IMG/VR virus record: IMGVR_UViG_3300017697_000004
Coordinates: 1-35,043 of that record
DNA length: 35,043 nt
Source of the DNA: a virus
Reading direction: 5' to 3' (one strand)
Shown here: positions 18,722 through 26,288 of the stretch, piece by piece
How positions within the stretch are numbered: the stretch's first letter is position 1
How the letters are laid out: the number at the start of each line of letters is the position of its first letter
Notes under the pieces: model-generated
What the model was told of the DNA's origin: nothing
Seen by the model: the letters and a program-made list of their open reading frames with translations, nothing else
Databases searched by the model: none
Translations under genes and position numbers: made by a program

Positions 18722-20263
18722 ATGGCAAAATTTTCAACAGATTTAACAATAACAACTCCTACAGAAGAAATATCTGTATCCAAGTCAGGTGATTATAGGG
18801 AGATATTTAAGGTTAGTCAAGAACTAAGTGCAGGGCTTAACCACAATACATTTATAGAAATATTAGAGCCTACTGGTACAGCAGCACAATCAGGCATTAA
18901 AAATGCAAAAGCATTGATGATTAGAAATGTTGGTCTTGTAGGAGCTGAAATACAAATAGAGTCAAATGAATGGGCTGATGGCTCATCTGCTCCTGATACT
19001 GTAGCAGGGCTGTCTTATCAAAGTTATTTACTCGCTTCAGGAGACTTTTTATTCTTGTCTAATTTACGTCAAGCTAATTTTAGAACAGACGTAAACAGTC
19101 TTGGTAATGGTTATACTTTAAACAACAAAGTCCCTGATGCCAATATGTATATAGCAGTAGATAACTCAGTTGGTACAGCAGGTGGTAGTGGTGACCCACA
19201 ATTATTAGCAACAGGTAGTACATTAAATAGTACTGATACATCTTTTGATGTAGATGATGGGGATTTCTTTTATGAAGGCGATATTATAAGATTAGAAGAT
19301 GAAGTGATGGAAGTAACCTCAAAATCAAGTAATACCTTAACAGTAATTAGAGGTGCGTATGGTTCTATTGCTGCAACACACTTAGATAATACTCCTTTAA
19401 GATTTTCATTCTTTAATGCTTATGCAGATTTTGATAAGTATTCAGTAGCTCAATCAGATGCTTCAGGAAGATTTAAATGTTCTAATTTCTTTGGGTTTGC
19501 AAGAAGTGAAGGTGTCGCTGATGGATTAGTTGCAGGTTCTGTATGTGGCAAGTTCTATCAATCAGGGTATCAAGAATTAGGCTTATCAGGGATTACAGCC
19601 TCAACAGAATCAGGATTGACTGCTTCAACTGCATATCAGTTTACAATAGCAGTAGATGGAGGCTCTGCTTATGACCTTGATGTTACCACATCAGCGAATA
19701 CTAAGTTTGGAGGCTCTGATGGAGTTATTAGAAAGATTCAGGATGCTTTAGATGCTGCTTATTATGCAAGTGGAAACTTATTTGAGAAAAGAGTTGCTGT
19801 TGGAATTGTAGGAGGAGATATTAGATTCACAAGTGGGCAACACTTATCTACATCTGCTATTGCTCTTGGCGACTCAAGTGGTGGTGATACTGATATTTGG
19901 GGAGTTGGGAGAATCCCTGCTGTTGCTAATGCAGAAGCATCTGTAGCAGCAAGACTTCCTGAAGATGTGGTATATGATAAAGCAACAGGCGTGAGGTCAG
20001 AAAACTTATCTGCCTTATTTTATGATGATGGTAAGGGCAATATCTCAGGAGCTTGTAGTGGTACAGTTAATTACAAGACAGGGGCTATTGATTTAAATGG
20101 ATGCCCACCAAATGGTGAATTTGTAGTTAGTGCTGCTTATGGCTCTGCACATAGTGGAGAAAATAGATATACTGCTGTAGATGGAAACTCTATCTCTAAA
20201 ATCTCAGGCAGAAGTGCAAATAGCAAGATTTACACAACCATAGAAGTGGTGGCATTACAGTAA
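18722..20263 (+). CDS. Large virion protein with shared 60-residue module
   Basis: A 513-residue beta-rich protein. Around residues 160-230 it carries LNSTDTSFDVDDGDFFYEGD followed by IIRLEDEVMEVTSKSSNTLT and VIRGAYGS. The connector-like protein at 20613-21806 has the same layout (GDIVKIDDEKMLVTNISSNT, ITVKRGFLGT). The module is a compact beta domain in structural proteins. Later parts are Gly/Ser-rich. AAGGAATAAG precedes the ATG. Its exact place in the virion is unknown. Confidence 0.6.
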   Translation: MAKFSTDLTITTPTEEISVSKSGDYREIFKVSQELSAGLNHNTFIEILEPTGTAAQSGIKNAKALMIRNVGLVGAEIQIESNEWADGSSAPDTVAGLSYQSYLLASGDFLFLSNLRQANFRTDVNSLGNGYTLNNKVPDANMYIAVDNSVGTAGGSGDPQLLATGSTLNSTDTSFDVDDGDFFYEGDIIRLEDEVMEVTSKSSNTLTVIRGAYGSIAATHLDNTPLRFSFFNAYADFDKYSVAQSDASGRFKCSNFFGFARSEGVADGLVAGSVCGKFYQSGYQELGLSGITASTESGLTASTAYQFTIAVDGGSAYDLDVTTSANTKFGGSDGVIRKIQDALDAAYYASGNLFEKRVAVGIVGGDIRFTSGQHLSTSAIALGDSSGGDTDIWGVGRIPAVANAEASVAARLPEDVVYDKATGVRSENLSALFYDDGKGNISGACSGTVNYKTGAIDLNGCPPNGEFVVSAAYGSAHSGENRYTAVDGNSISKISGRSANSKIYTTIEVVALQ

Positions 20264-20334
20264 TGGCTTATAAAAAAATGAAGAAGAAAAAGAAAGGCAA
20301 AAAGTATGGCAAAGTTCAAAGGAAGAAGCGTTAG
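20263..20334 (+). CDS. 23-residue polybasic peptide
   Basis: The ATG overlaps the previous TAA stop. The frame encodes MAYKKMKKKKKGKKYGKVQR plus three residues, more than half Lys or Arg. Its 3' end overlaps the start of the next gene in another frame. It could be a DNA-binding peptide or simply a coupling leader for the next gene. Reality uncertain. Confidence 0.35.
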   Translation: MAYKKMKKKKKGKKYGKVQRKKR

Positions 20335-20563
20335 ACTTAATAAGCCTTCAAGGATTACTAAAGGTCAAGCAGGATATGGAAGAAAAAAGTTTCAGGTGTA
20401 TGTTAGTAGTGGTAACAAGACTAAAAGAGTTACCTTTGGTGACCCTAATATGAGAATCAAAAAATCATCACCTGCAAGACGTAAATCATTTAGAGCAAGG
20501 CATCGGTGTGCGACAGCAAAAGATAGAACTTCTGCACGCTATTGGTCTTGTAAAATGTGGTAG
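20306..20563 (+). CDS. Conserved basic head protein (RARHxC...ARYWSCKMW)
   Basis: An 85-residue basic protein ending RRKSFRARHRCATAKDRTSA then RYWSCKMW, with a preceding VTFGDPNMRIK. This tail is strongly conserved in many phages, either as a small stand-alone protein or attached to head proteins; its function is not established. The paired Cys/His suggest metal binding. It lies between structural genes. Confidence 0.72.
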   Translation: MAKFKGRSVRLNKPSRITKGQAGYGRKKFQVYVSSGNKTKRVTFGDPNMRIKKSSPARRKSFRARHRCATAKDRTSARYWSCKMW

Positions 20564-20567
20564 AATG

Positions 20568-20587
20568 TTGTATATTACAAGTATAAT
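20568..20587 (+). promoter_or_regulatory. Palindrome next to a TATAAT box
   Basis: TTGTA-TAT-TACAA (20568-20580) is an inverted repeat of the same form as TTGTA-TGG-TACAA at the 13476-13490 promoter. TATAAT follows at 20582-20587. No good -35 box is visible, so a regulator bound at the palindrome may be required. It would drive the connector and tail genes from 20613. Confidence 0.4.
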
Positions 20588-20612
20588 TTTATATAGATTT
20601 TAAGGGGGTTGG

Positions 20613-21806
20613 ATGGCAACTGCACCAATTTACTGTACCCATCAAGAATTAAAAAGAGTCTTCCCTCAATTAGATGAGTTTGACAATAAAGTTCCTGTCT
20701 ATGGATGGACTCAATTATTTACTCATAGTGGATACGAGCTTTATGAATCATTTGATAGTGGCTTGGTTACAACACTATTTAAGGATGGTGAGGATTTAGC
20801 ACCATATCAAAAAGTTGAAAGCTATTCAGATTCTACTGCAAATACAGACGAAGCTGTTGATATTATTGAAACAGCTATAGATGTAACAGATGGAAGTGTA
20901 TTTGGTTATGGGGATATTGTTAAGATAGATGATGAAAAGATGCTTGTTACAAATATTTCATCAAATACCATTACTGTTAAGCGTGGATTTTTAGGAACTA
21001 CAGCAGTAACACATAATACAGGTGTAGATGTGTATATCGGTGTTGAGTGGTCAGAAGAGAACCAATGGCTATATAATAGTGGGTGTAATTCTCTTTTGTT
21101 CTATGCTGAATCAGTCAATCCATCTGATGCCCTAATGGAGGCAGGTGAAGATTTTACTTCACTTGTAACTCAGTTTAGAACTGATGCCAGTAGATATTTA
21201 GATTCAAAGTTAGACCCTAACTTGCCTGCCAATCAATTTAAAGATAAGTCAGGTAATTTTGACTATATGATTATTCGGACTACTGCACTTCTATGTGCTG
21301 TTCTTATGGTCAGAGCCAATGACCCTACAAGCGAGCAAGCCTCTGCAATGATGGTTGAGGCACAAGAGAACATTGATGCTCTTAATAATGGAAGAGCAGG
21401 CTTATCGTGGCAGAACACATCTGATTCCTCTAAGGGGGTTGTTAGGGACGTTACGTATACAGGTACAGTTAGACCTGTAGATACTCGTGGTCATTATACT
21501 GGTACATTTGATTTACTGAAGATTAAGATTACAACAGCAGGTGCTATTGGTACTGCTAAGTATTCTGTATGGTCTAAAGATGGTGACAAGCTTGGTATGA
21601 ATGAAGGTAATGAGATTGTTACTGATGAAATTATCAATGGTGACTATCAGTCCTTAGCAAGTGGTTTGCAAATAAGATTCTCAGGCACAGACTTTAATTC
21701 TACTGCTGCCCTTAATGATATTTGGGAAGTGGAAGTTCAAGGGTGGACAGAAGAGGTTGATTCTAATTCATTAAAACCTATTAGAATGACTCGCAGATGG
21801 CAGTAG
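20613..21806 (+). CDS. Head-tail connector-like protein with inserted module
   Basis: A 397-residue protein. The N-terminus (YCTHQELKRVFPQLDEFD) and the helical middle (SLVTQFRTDASRYLDSKLDP, YMIIRTTALLCAVLMVRAND) resemble DUF1320/gp6-like connectors. Inserted at about residues 85-145 is the beta module shared with the protein at 18722-20263; the C-terminal domain is beta-rich. GGGGG lies about 9 nt before the ATG. The position before the tail-completion gene fits a connector. Confidence 0.6.
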   Translation: MATAPIYCTHQELKRVFPQLDEFDNKVPVYGWTQLFTHSGYELYESFDSGLVTTLFKDGEDLAPYQKVESYSDSTANTDEAVDIIETAIDVTDGSVFGYGDIVKIDDEKMLVTNISSNTITVKRGFLGTTAVTHNTGVDVYIGVEWSEENQWLYNSGCNSLLFYAESVNPSDALMEAGEDFTSLVTQFRTDASRYLDSKLDPNLPANQFKDKSGNFDYMIIRTTALLCAVLMVRANDPTSEQASAMMVEAQENIDALNNGRAGLSWQNTSDSSKGVVRDVTYTGTVRPVDTRGHYTGTFDLLKIKITTAGAIGTAKYSVWSKDGDKLGMNEGNEIVTDEIINGDYQSLASGLQIRFSGTDFNSTAALNDIWEVEVQGWTEEVDSNSLKPIRMTRRWQ

Positions 21807-22234
21807 CCTTTACTAATAATTGGAAGAACATCCTTGACAAACTAAGGTCTGTTCTTCGTGCTGAATATGGCAATACTTTACCTGTCTATATAGGTGATGA
21901 GGATTCAGCAGCAAGTAGCCAGTATATTCGCCTTGACCCACAAAGTAGTGAGCTATCTGAATATAGCGTCAATGGTGAAACAAGAGAGTTTACTATAAAT
22001 ATTTTTTATGTCTTTTCAGGGGTTAATGTCAAGAAGACTGCCCTTGACCATATTTTAAGATTTGTATCAAGAACAGAAGCATTGATTCACGACAATATTA
22101 CAATGACATTGGCAGATAGTAGTAGTGCTTTTAATTGTAGATTTGAATCTACAGAGCTTGGTACAGATGAAGAAGAAAATGTTTATATAGTTAATTGGGT
22201 ATGGAAATGCCAACACTTAGGGAATTTAGATTAA
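21797..22234 (+). CDS. Tail completion / tail terminator-like protein
   Basis: A 145-residue alpha/beta protein: an N-terminal helix (NILDKLRSVLRAEYGNTLPV), strands (YIRLDPQ, REFTINIFYVF), a second helix (ALDHILRFVSRTEALIH) and closing strands (VNWVWKCQHLG). Size, order and position between connector and tail tube match phage minor tail/terminator proteins. Start overlaps the previous gene by 10 nt. Confidence 0.62.
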   Translation: MAVAFTNNWKNILDKLRSVLRAEYGNTLPVYIGDEDSAASSQYIRLDPQSSELSEYSVNGETREFTINIFYVFSGVNVKKTALDHILRFVSRTEALIHDNITMTLADSSSAFNCRFESTELGTDEEENVYIVNWVWKCQHLGNLD

Positions 22235-22235
22235 T

Positions 22236-22445
22236 ATGAAGATAAAATTAAAAGATAAGGCTAACCCTATAGGTTTAAACTCAGGGTGGTGCTTTATGAA
22301 TACAGGTTTTTGTTCAACTATTATAGAAAGTATTAACTTAGGCAAAGAGGTCAATGTAGACAGAGTTCCTAAAAAGGCTTTTGATTTGGTTGAAGAAGTT
22401 AAAAAACAAACCAAAAAACAAAACAAAACGAAAGGAGATAAGTAA
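22236..22445 (+). CDS. Small basic tail-region protein
   Basis: A 69-residue basic protein, MKIKLKDKANPIGLNSGWCF then a Lys-rich tail (KKQTKKQNKTKGDK). Similar short proteins with a KxxxxVDxVPxxAxxxV string (here NVDRVPKKAFDLV) occur beside tail-tube genes. The stop overlaps the next start by 1 nt (TAATG). Confidence 0.6.
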   Translation: MKIKLKDKANPIGLNSGWCFMNTGFCSTIIESINLGKEVNVDRVPKKAFDLVEEVKKQTKKQNKTKGDK

Positions 22446-23470
22446 TGGCAATTAATGCGAGTGCTTATTCACCAAAACAATTCTCGTTTCTGATAGCTGA
22501 ACAAGATGATTTTGGAACTTTTAATGCAGAGTCAGGTGGTGCAAGTACAAATTGGACTGCAGTTGATGTTGATTCTATCGGCAGCCCATCATTCAATCTT
22601 AATCAGGCGTTAGAGCCAAGAAATGGAAGCAGGGTCTTGCAGGCAACTGATTTCTTCCAAGATAATAAAGCTAAAGTTATGGAGATGTCTGTTAGTGGTA
22701 CTGCTACAACAGAGGTGTTAGACCTATTGCTTGGCAATATTACACAAGGGGATACTTCTCCTTATTTACTGCAATGCGATTCAGGCTCTCAAACATTTAC
22801 AACAGGGACTGAAAACCAAACAGCAAGTCAAATTCTTTCTATTGCATATTTATCTCCCTCTTCAGGGAATACTTTAGGCTTTAAGGATTGCTTTTGTACT
22901 TCAGTAACATTGAATGGTGATGCAGGAACTGAAGGAGGAAGAATTAAATTTTCTGCTACCTTTAAGTCAGGCAGTTTACCTCAAGATTTAACAGAAGCCA
23001 CTATTACAACTATAGACCAAGCGATTACAAGTAATAATTATTTTATGAGTAATTGGGTTTCAGACTATAGAGTTTTAGCTAATATTAGTGATGTCCTTGT
23101 AAATAGCTTTTCATTAACCATTGAAAACGATATGGTTTTTATGGGGGCTACATCAACAGGGTATGAATCAACAGCGAGAGTTGGGGAAATATCTGCAACA
23201 GCAGACTTTTCAGTTAAATATGATGACAATACAGATGTCTTATTTGAGAATTTCCACGACCAAGTTTCAGGAGCAGCAGCAGGTGAGGGGCAAACTCTTA
23301 TGGCTACTGACAGTACGCCTTCTGATGGTGAATTTGAATTTAAATTCGCTAAATCTGTAATGACTAATGTTGCATTTAATGAAGGTGATGCTATGATGCT
23401 AGATGTTTCAGTTAAGGCTGTTGGGGCAGGCATTGGCTCAACTGATGCTTTATTTGAAGTTGCTTGTTAA
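22445..23470 (+). CDS. Major tail (tube) protein
   Basis: A 341-residue beta-rich protein with N-terminal YSPKQFSFLIAEQDDFGTFN, repeated Thr/Ser-rich strands, and position directly upstream of the tail-assembly chaperone and tape measure. AAAGGAGATA precedes the ATG. Long Ser/Gly/Thr segments suggest one or two Ig-like surface domains. Function by order and composition. Confidence 0.72.
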   Translation: MAINASAYSPKQFSFLIAEQDDFGTFNAESGGASTNWTAVDVDSIGSPSFNLNQALEPRNGSRVLQATDFFQDNKAKVMEMSVSGTATTEVLDLLLGNITQGDTSPYLLQCDSGSQTFTTGTENQTASQILSIAYLSPSSGNTLGFKDCFCTSVTLNGDAGTEGGRIKFSATFKSGSLPQDLTEATITTIDQAITSNNYFMSNWVSDYRVLANISDVLVNSFSLTIENDMVFMGATSTGYESTARVGEISATADFSVKYDDNTDVLFENFHDQVSGAAAGEGQTLMATDSTPSDGEFEFKFAKSVMTNVAFNEGDAMMLDVSVKAVGAGIGSTDALFEVAC

Positions 23471-23486
23471 TTAAATAAGAGGTAAA

Positions 23487-23774
23487 ATGAAGTTAAAACT
23501 TGACTCAGGCAGAGAAGTTAAACTTAAAGATGTGTCCTTAGATGATAGGGATGAAATGTTAGATAAGGTGGAGTACCAGTTTGATTCTAAAGGTAATCCA
23601 CAAGGTGTAAAGATGATGCACTCAACCATCACATTTTGGTTGCGTAGAGGCTTGGATGGTGATTCTTCTGATGATTTTATCAGAGGCTTAACCTTTGAAG
23701 AAAGAACTGAAATATTCCTCAAGATGCAAGAAGGATTGCTCTTGGGGGAAGAGAAGCCCTCCAACTCGAAATAA
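23487..23774 (+). CDS. Tail assembly chaperone, short form (gpG-like)
   Basis: A 95-residue acidic helical protein (DVSLDDRDEMLDKVEYQFDS, FEERTEIFLKMQEGLLL) between tail tube and tape measure, the position of lambda gpG. Near its end the run of five G at 23744-23748 allows a -1 shift into an open frame that continues to 24202. Confidence 0.7.
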   Translation: MKLKLDSGREVKLKDVSLDDRDEMLDKVEYQFDSKGNPQGVKMMHSTITFWLRRGLDGDSSDDFIRGLTFEERTEIFLKMQEGLLLGEEKPSNSK

Positions 23775-24202
23775 ACGTAATTGCTGATGGTTGTGGAGGG
23801 TGTCAGTATCATAACTACCCATATAAGGCTCAATTACCTGTTTTAATCGAAGGAAAGCGACCTATTAGGGAGTTTACCTGTGATGAGGATGTTTGGGGCG
23901 TAATTGACCTACTTATAGAGGAAACTAAGCAAATGAACAATAAGGGCAATGAGTTTGATGTAGCTAAGTCAGTCAATTCTCAGTTGCCCTTTTTCTCTTG
24001 TAGGAACAAAGTTTTGAAGAATGAACATCAGAAAGACATACAAAGATATATTTATTGTAAGGAATTTGGCGTTCCTGCATATAGTGGAGCATATGGTGAC
24101 CAACCTTCCAAGTGGGTTGAGAAGTCTTTTGTAATTAAAAATGCTCTTGCAAAGAAAGAAAAGGATTTAATAGATGGCAGCAGACAAAAACATAACGATT
24201 AA
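23747..24202 (+). CDS. Tail assembly chaperone frameshift extension (gpT-like)
   Basis: In the -1 frame relative to the short form, an uninterrupted frame runs from about 23736 to 24202. It encodes VIADGCGGCQYHNYPYKAQL, EFTCDEDVWGVIDLLIEETK and a basic end. The expected fused product is about 238 residues, as in lambda gpG-T. GGG-to-GGG re-pairing in the P site is possible; the A-site pairing is poor, so the slip is not a perfect heptamer. An alternative is independent initiation at the ATG at 23933 with GAGGA upstream. The end overlaps the tape-measure start. Confidence 0.6.
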   Translation, partial: GREALQLEINVIADGCGGCQYHNYPYKAQLPVLIEGKRPIREFTCDEDVWGVIDLLIEETKQMNNKGNEFDVAKSVNSQLPFFSCRNKVLKNEHQKDIQRYIYCKEFGVPAYSGAYGDQPSKWVEKSFVIKNALAKKEKDLIDGSRQKHND

Positions 24203-26288
24203 GTTTCTTGCTAAAGGCGATGACAAATTAATTAAAGCCTTCAAGAACCTTGCTACATCCCAAAAGAAATTCAATAATACAAGTGACAATACTACAAAAT
24301 CTACAAGTAAGGTAAACGCTTCATTTCAAACTCTTGCTCTTCAGGTTAAAAATACAGTAGGCAGCTTTAAGAAACTTGATGTAAGCCAAGCCACTATCAA
24401 TAAGGCTATGAAGGGCAATAAAGTAGCCATTGATAAAGTTAGGCAGGCTATGAAACGCCTTGATGCTCAGAATGGAAAGACAAGGAAAGGTGCAAGATTA
24501 TTAGACAATACCTTTGCTACCCTTCGTTCTAAAATGCTTTTGTTTAGCTTTGCAATGTCATTGGGTGGAAGACAGATTGCAATGTTTGCTCAAGAGGCTG
24601 CTAAAGTGCAAGATATGGAAAGGGCTTTTACAAATCTTTCAGGGGGGGCAGAAAAAGCATCTATTGCTGTTGATAAATTAGGGGCTGCTACTAATGGAAC
24701 TATGAGTAAATTTGATTTGTTCCAACAGGCTAATAATGCTATGATACTTGGCGTAAGCAAAAACTCAGATGAGATGGCTCGTATGTTTGATGTAGCACAA
24801 AGACTTGGAGCTGCTCTTGGTAAAGATACTAAACATTCAGTTGAATCGCTTATTACGGGTATTGGTCGTCAATCTCGATTAATGCTTGATAATATTGGTA
24901 TTATTGTTAAATCAGATGAGGCATATCAGGCTTATGCAGCAGAATTAGGAATTAGTGCTGATAAATTAAGTGATGCTGAAAAGAAACAAGCGTTTCTTAA
25001 TGCAACTATGGAAGCAGCAGAGAAGAAGCTCCTCGATGTAGGAGATGAGGTTCTTTCTTATAACGCAAAGCTACAGATTGCAGGTGCGAGAATGGCTGAT
25101 GCAGGCGTGGCTATTGGAAATGTATTGTTGCCTGCCTTAGCATCCTTAGCCCTTTTCTTTACAGACACAGATAATATAAGACGTTTTACAACAGCTCTTT
25201 TAGGGCTTGGAGCAGGGATTGCATTTGTAAATAGAAAAGCTATACAGGCAAGGATTTCAGTTATAGCGATGAATATGTCTTTCAAGATGAGCAGGGCTGC
25301 TTTGATAGCATCGGGGTGGGGGGTGGCAGTTTTAGTTCTTGGAGAATTAGCAGCAAAATTATTAACAACAAAAGAAGCTAATGATGGGCTAACAGGCTCT
25401 TGGAAAAGAACGAGTGTTGCAATGTCCCCAATCTTGTTTAGTTACAAGAAGTTAATTGACCAAAAGGATAGATTAATAAAGGCTACAAAAGATGAGATGG
25501 CAGTCCTTGATGTCCCAAGCCCTCTAATTGAAAGTATGTCCACAGAAGAAAGGCTTGCTTTTGAAAAAAGGGCAAGACAAGACCAAGCGATTGAAGATGC
25601 TCGAGCCCGAAGAGCAGAAGAAAGTGAGATAGAAAATCAAAGGGTTGCAGAGGAGTTTAGCAGAGAGGCAGAATTAGCGAGAAAAGTAGAGGAGCTTAGG
25701 AGAGCAGCATTAGAAAGGTATGAGGAAGGGCAGAAAAAAATAAAGGAGTTAAATAAAGAAAGAATTAAGTCTGAAAAAGAGGCTACTAAAGCGATTGTTT
25801 CATCATCATTCTCTCAAGCTATGGCTTATGACAATGCAGGAGAAGCAGCACAAGCAGCAGTAAGGGATGTTATTTCAGCTAAAATACAATCTATGATTGC
25901 AAGTTTAATGGAAGATGCTATTGCTAAATTTGGTTGGCTTGGAATACCATTGGCAGCTACAGCAGGGGCAGTTGCAGGTTCACTTGTAGGGCAAGCACAA
26001 AGACATTGGAAGATGGATAAGTTTGAAGATGGTGGTCTTGTTGGTGGTCGTAGACATTCACAAGGTGGCACTATGATAGAAGCAGAGCAAGGTGAATTTG
26101 TAATGTCAAGAAATGCTGTAAATGCTGTAGGCATAGAAGCAATGAATCGTATCAATGCAGGTGGAGGTGCAGGCTCAGTAAACGTATCCTTTGCAGGCAA
26201 TGTTATGTCCCAAGACTTTATAGAAGATGAGGCTATTCCAATGATTAAAGAAGCAATCAGGCGTGGTGCTGACATAGGAGTTTCTTAA
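24174..26288 (+). CDS. Tail tape measure protein
   Basis: A 704-residue protein, the longest helical one here. It has Lys-rich helices at the start, hydrophobic Ala/Leu segments in the middle (GVAIGNVLLPALASLALFFT, then LLGLGAGIAFV), a long charged coiled coil around residues 455-540 (AEESEIENQRVAEEFSREAE) and a Gly-rich C-terminus. It sets tail length; at about 0.15 nm per residue the tail would be near 100 nm. It overlaps the chaperone extension by 29 nt. Confidence 0.9.
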   Translation: MAADKNITIKFLAKGDDKLIKAFKNLATSQKKFNNTSDNTTKSTSKVNASFQTLALQVKNTVGSFKKLDVSQATINKAMKGNKVAIDKVRQAMKRLDAQNGKTRKGARLLDNTFATLRSKMLLFSFAMSLGGRQIAMFAQEAAKVQDMERAFTNLSGGAEKASIAVDKLGAATNGTMSKFDLFQQANNAMILGVSKNSDEMARMFDVAQRLGAALGKDTKHSVESLITGIGRQSRLMLDNIGIIVKSDEAYQAYAAELGISADKLSDAEKKQAFLNATMEAAEKKLLDVGDEVLSYNAKLQIAGARMADAGVAIGNVLLPALASLALFFTDTDNIRRFTTALLGLGAGIAFVNRKAIQARISVIAMNMSFKMSRAALIASGWGVAVLVLGELAAKLLTTKEANDGLTGSWKRTSVAMSPILFSYKKLIDQKDRLIKATKDEMAVLDVPSPLIESMSTEERLAFEKRARQDQAIEDARARRAEESEIENQRVAEEFSREAELARKVEELRRAALERYEEGQKKIKELNKERIKSEKEATKAIVSSSFSQAMAYDNAGEAAQAAVRDVISAKIQSMIASLMEDAIAKFGWLGIPLAATAGAVAGSLVGQAQRHWKMDKFEDGGLVGGRRHSQGGTMIEAEQGEFVMSRNAVNAVGIEAMNRINAGGGAGSVNVSFAGNVMSQDFIEDEAIPMIKEAIRRGADIGVS

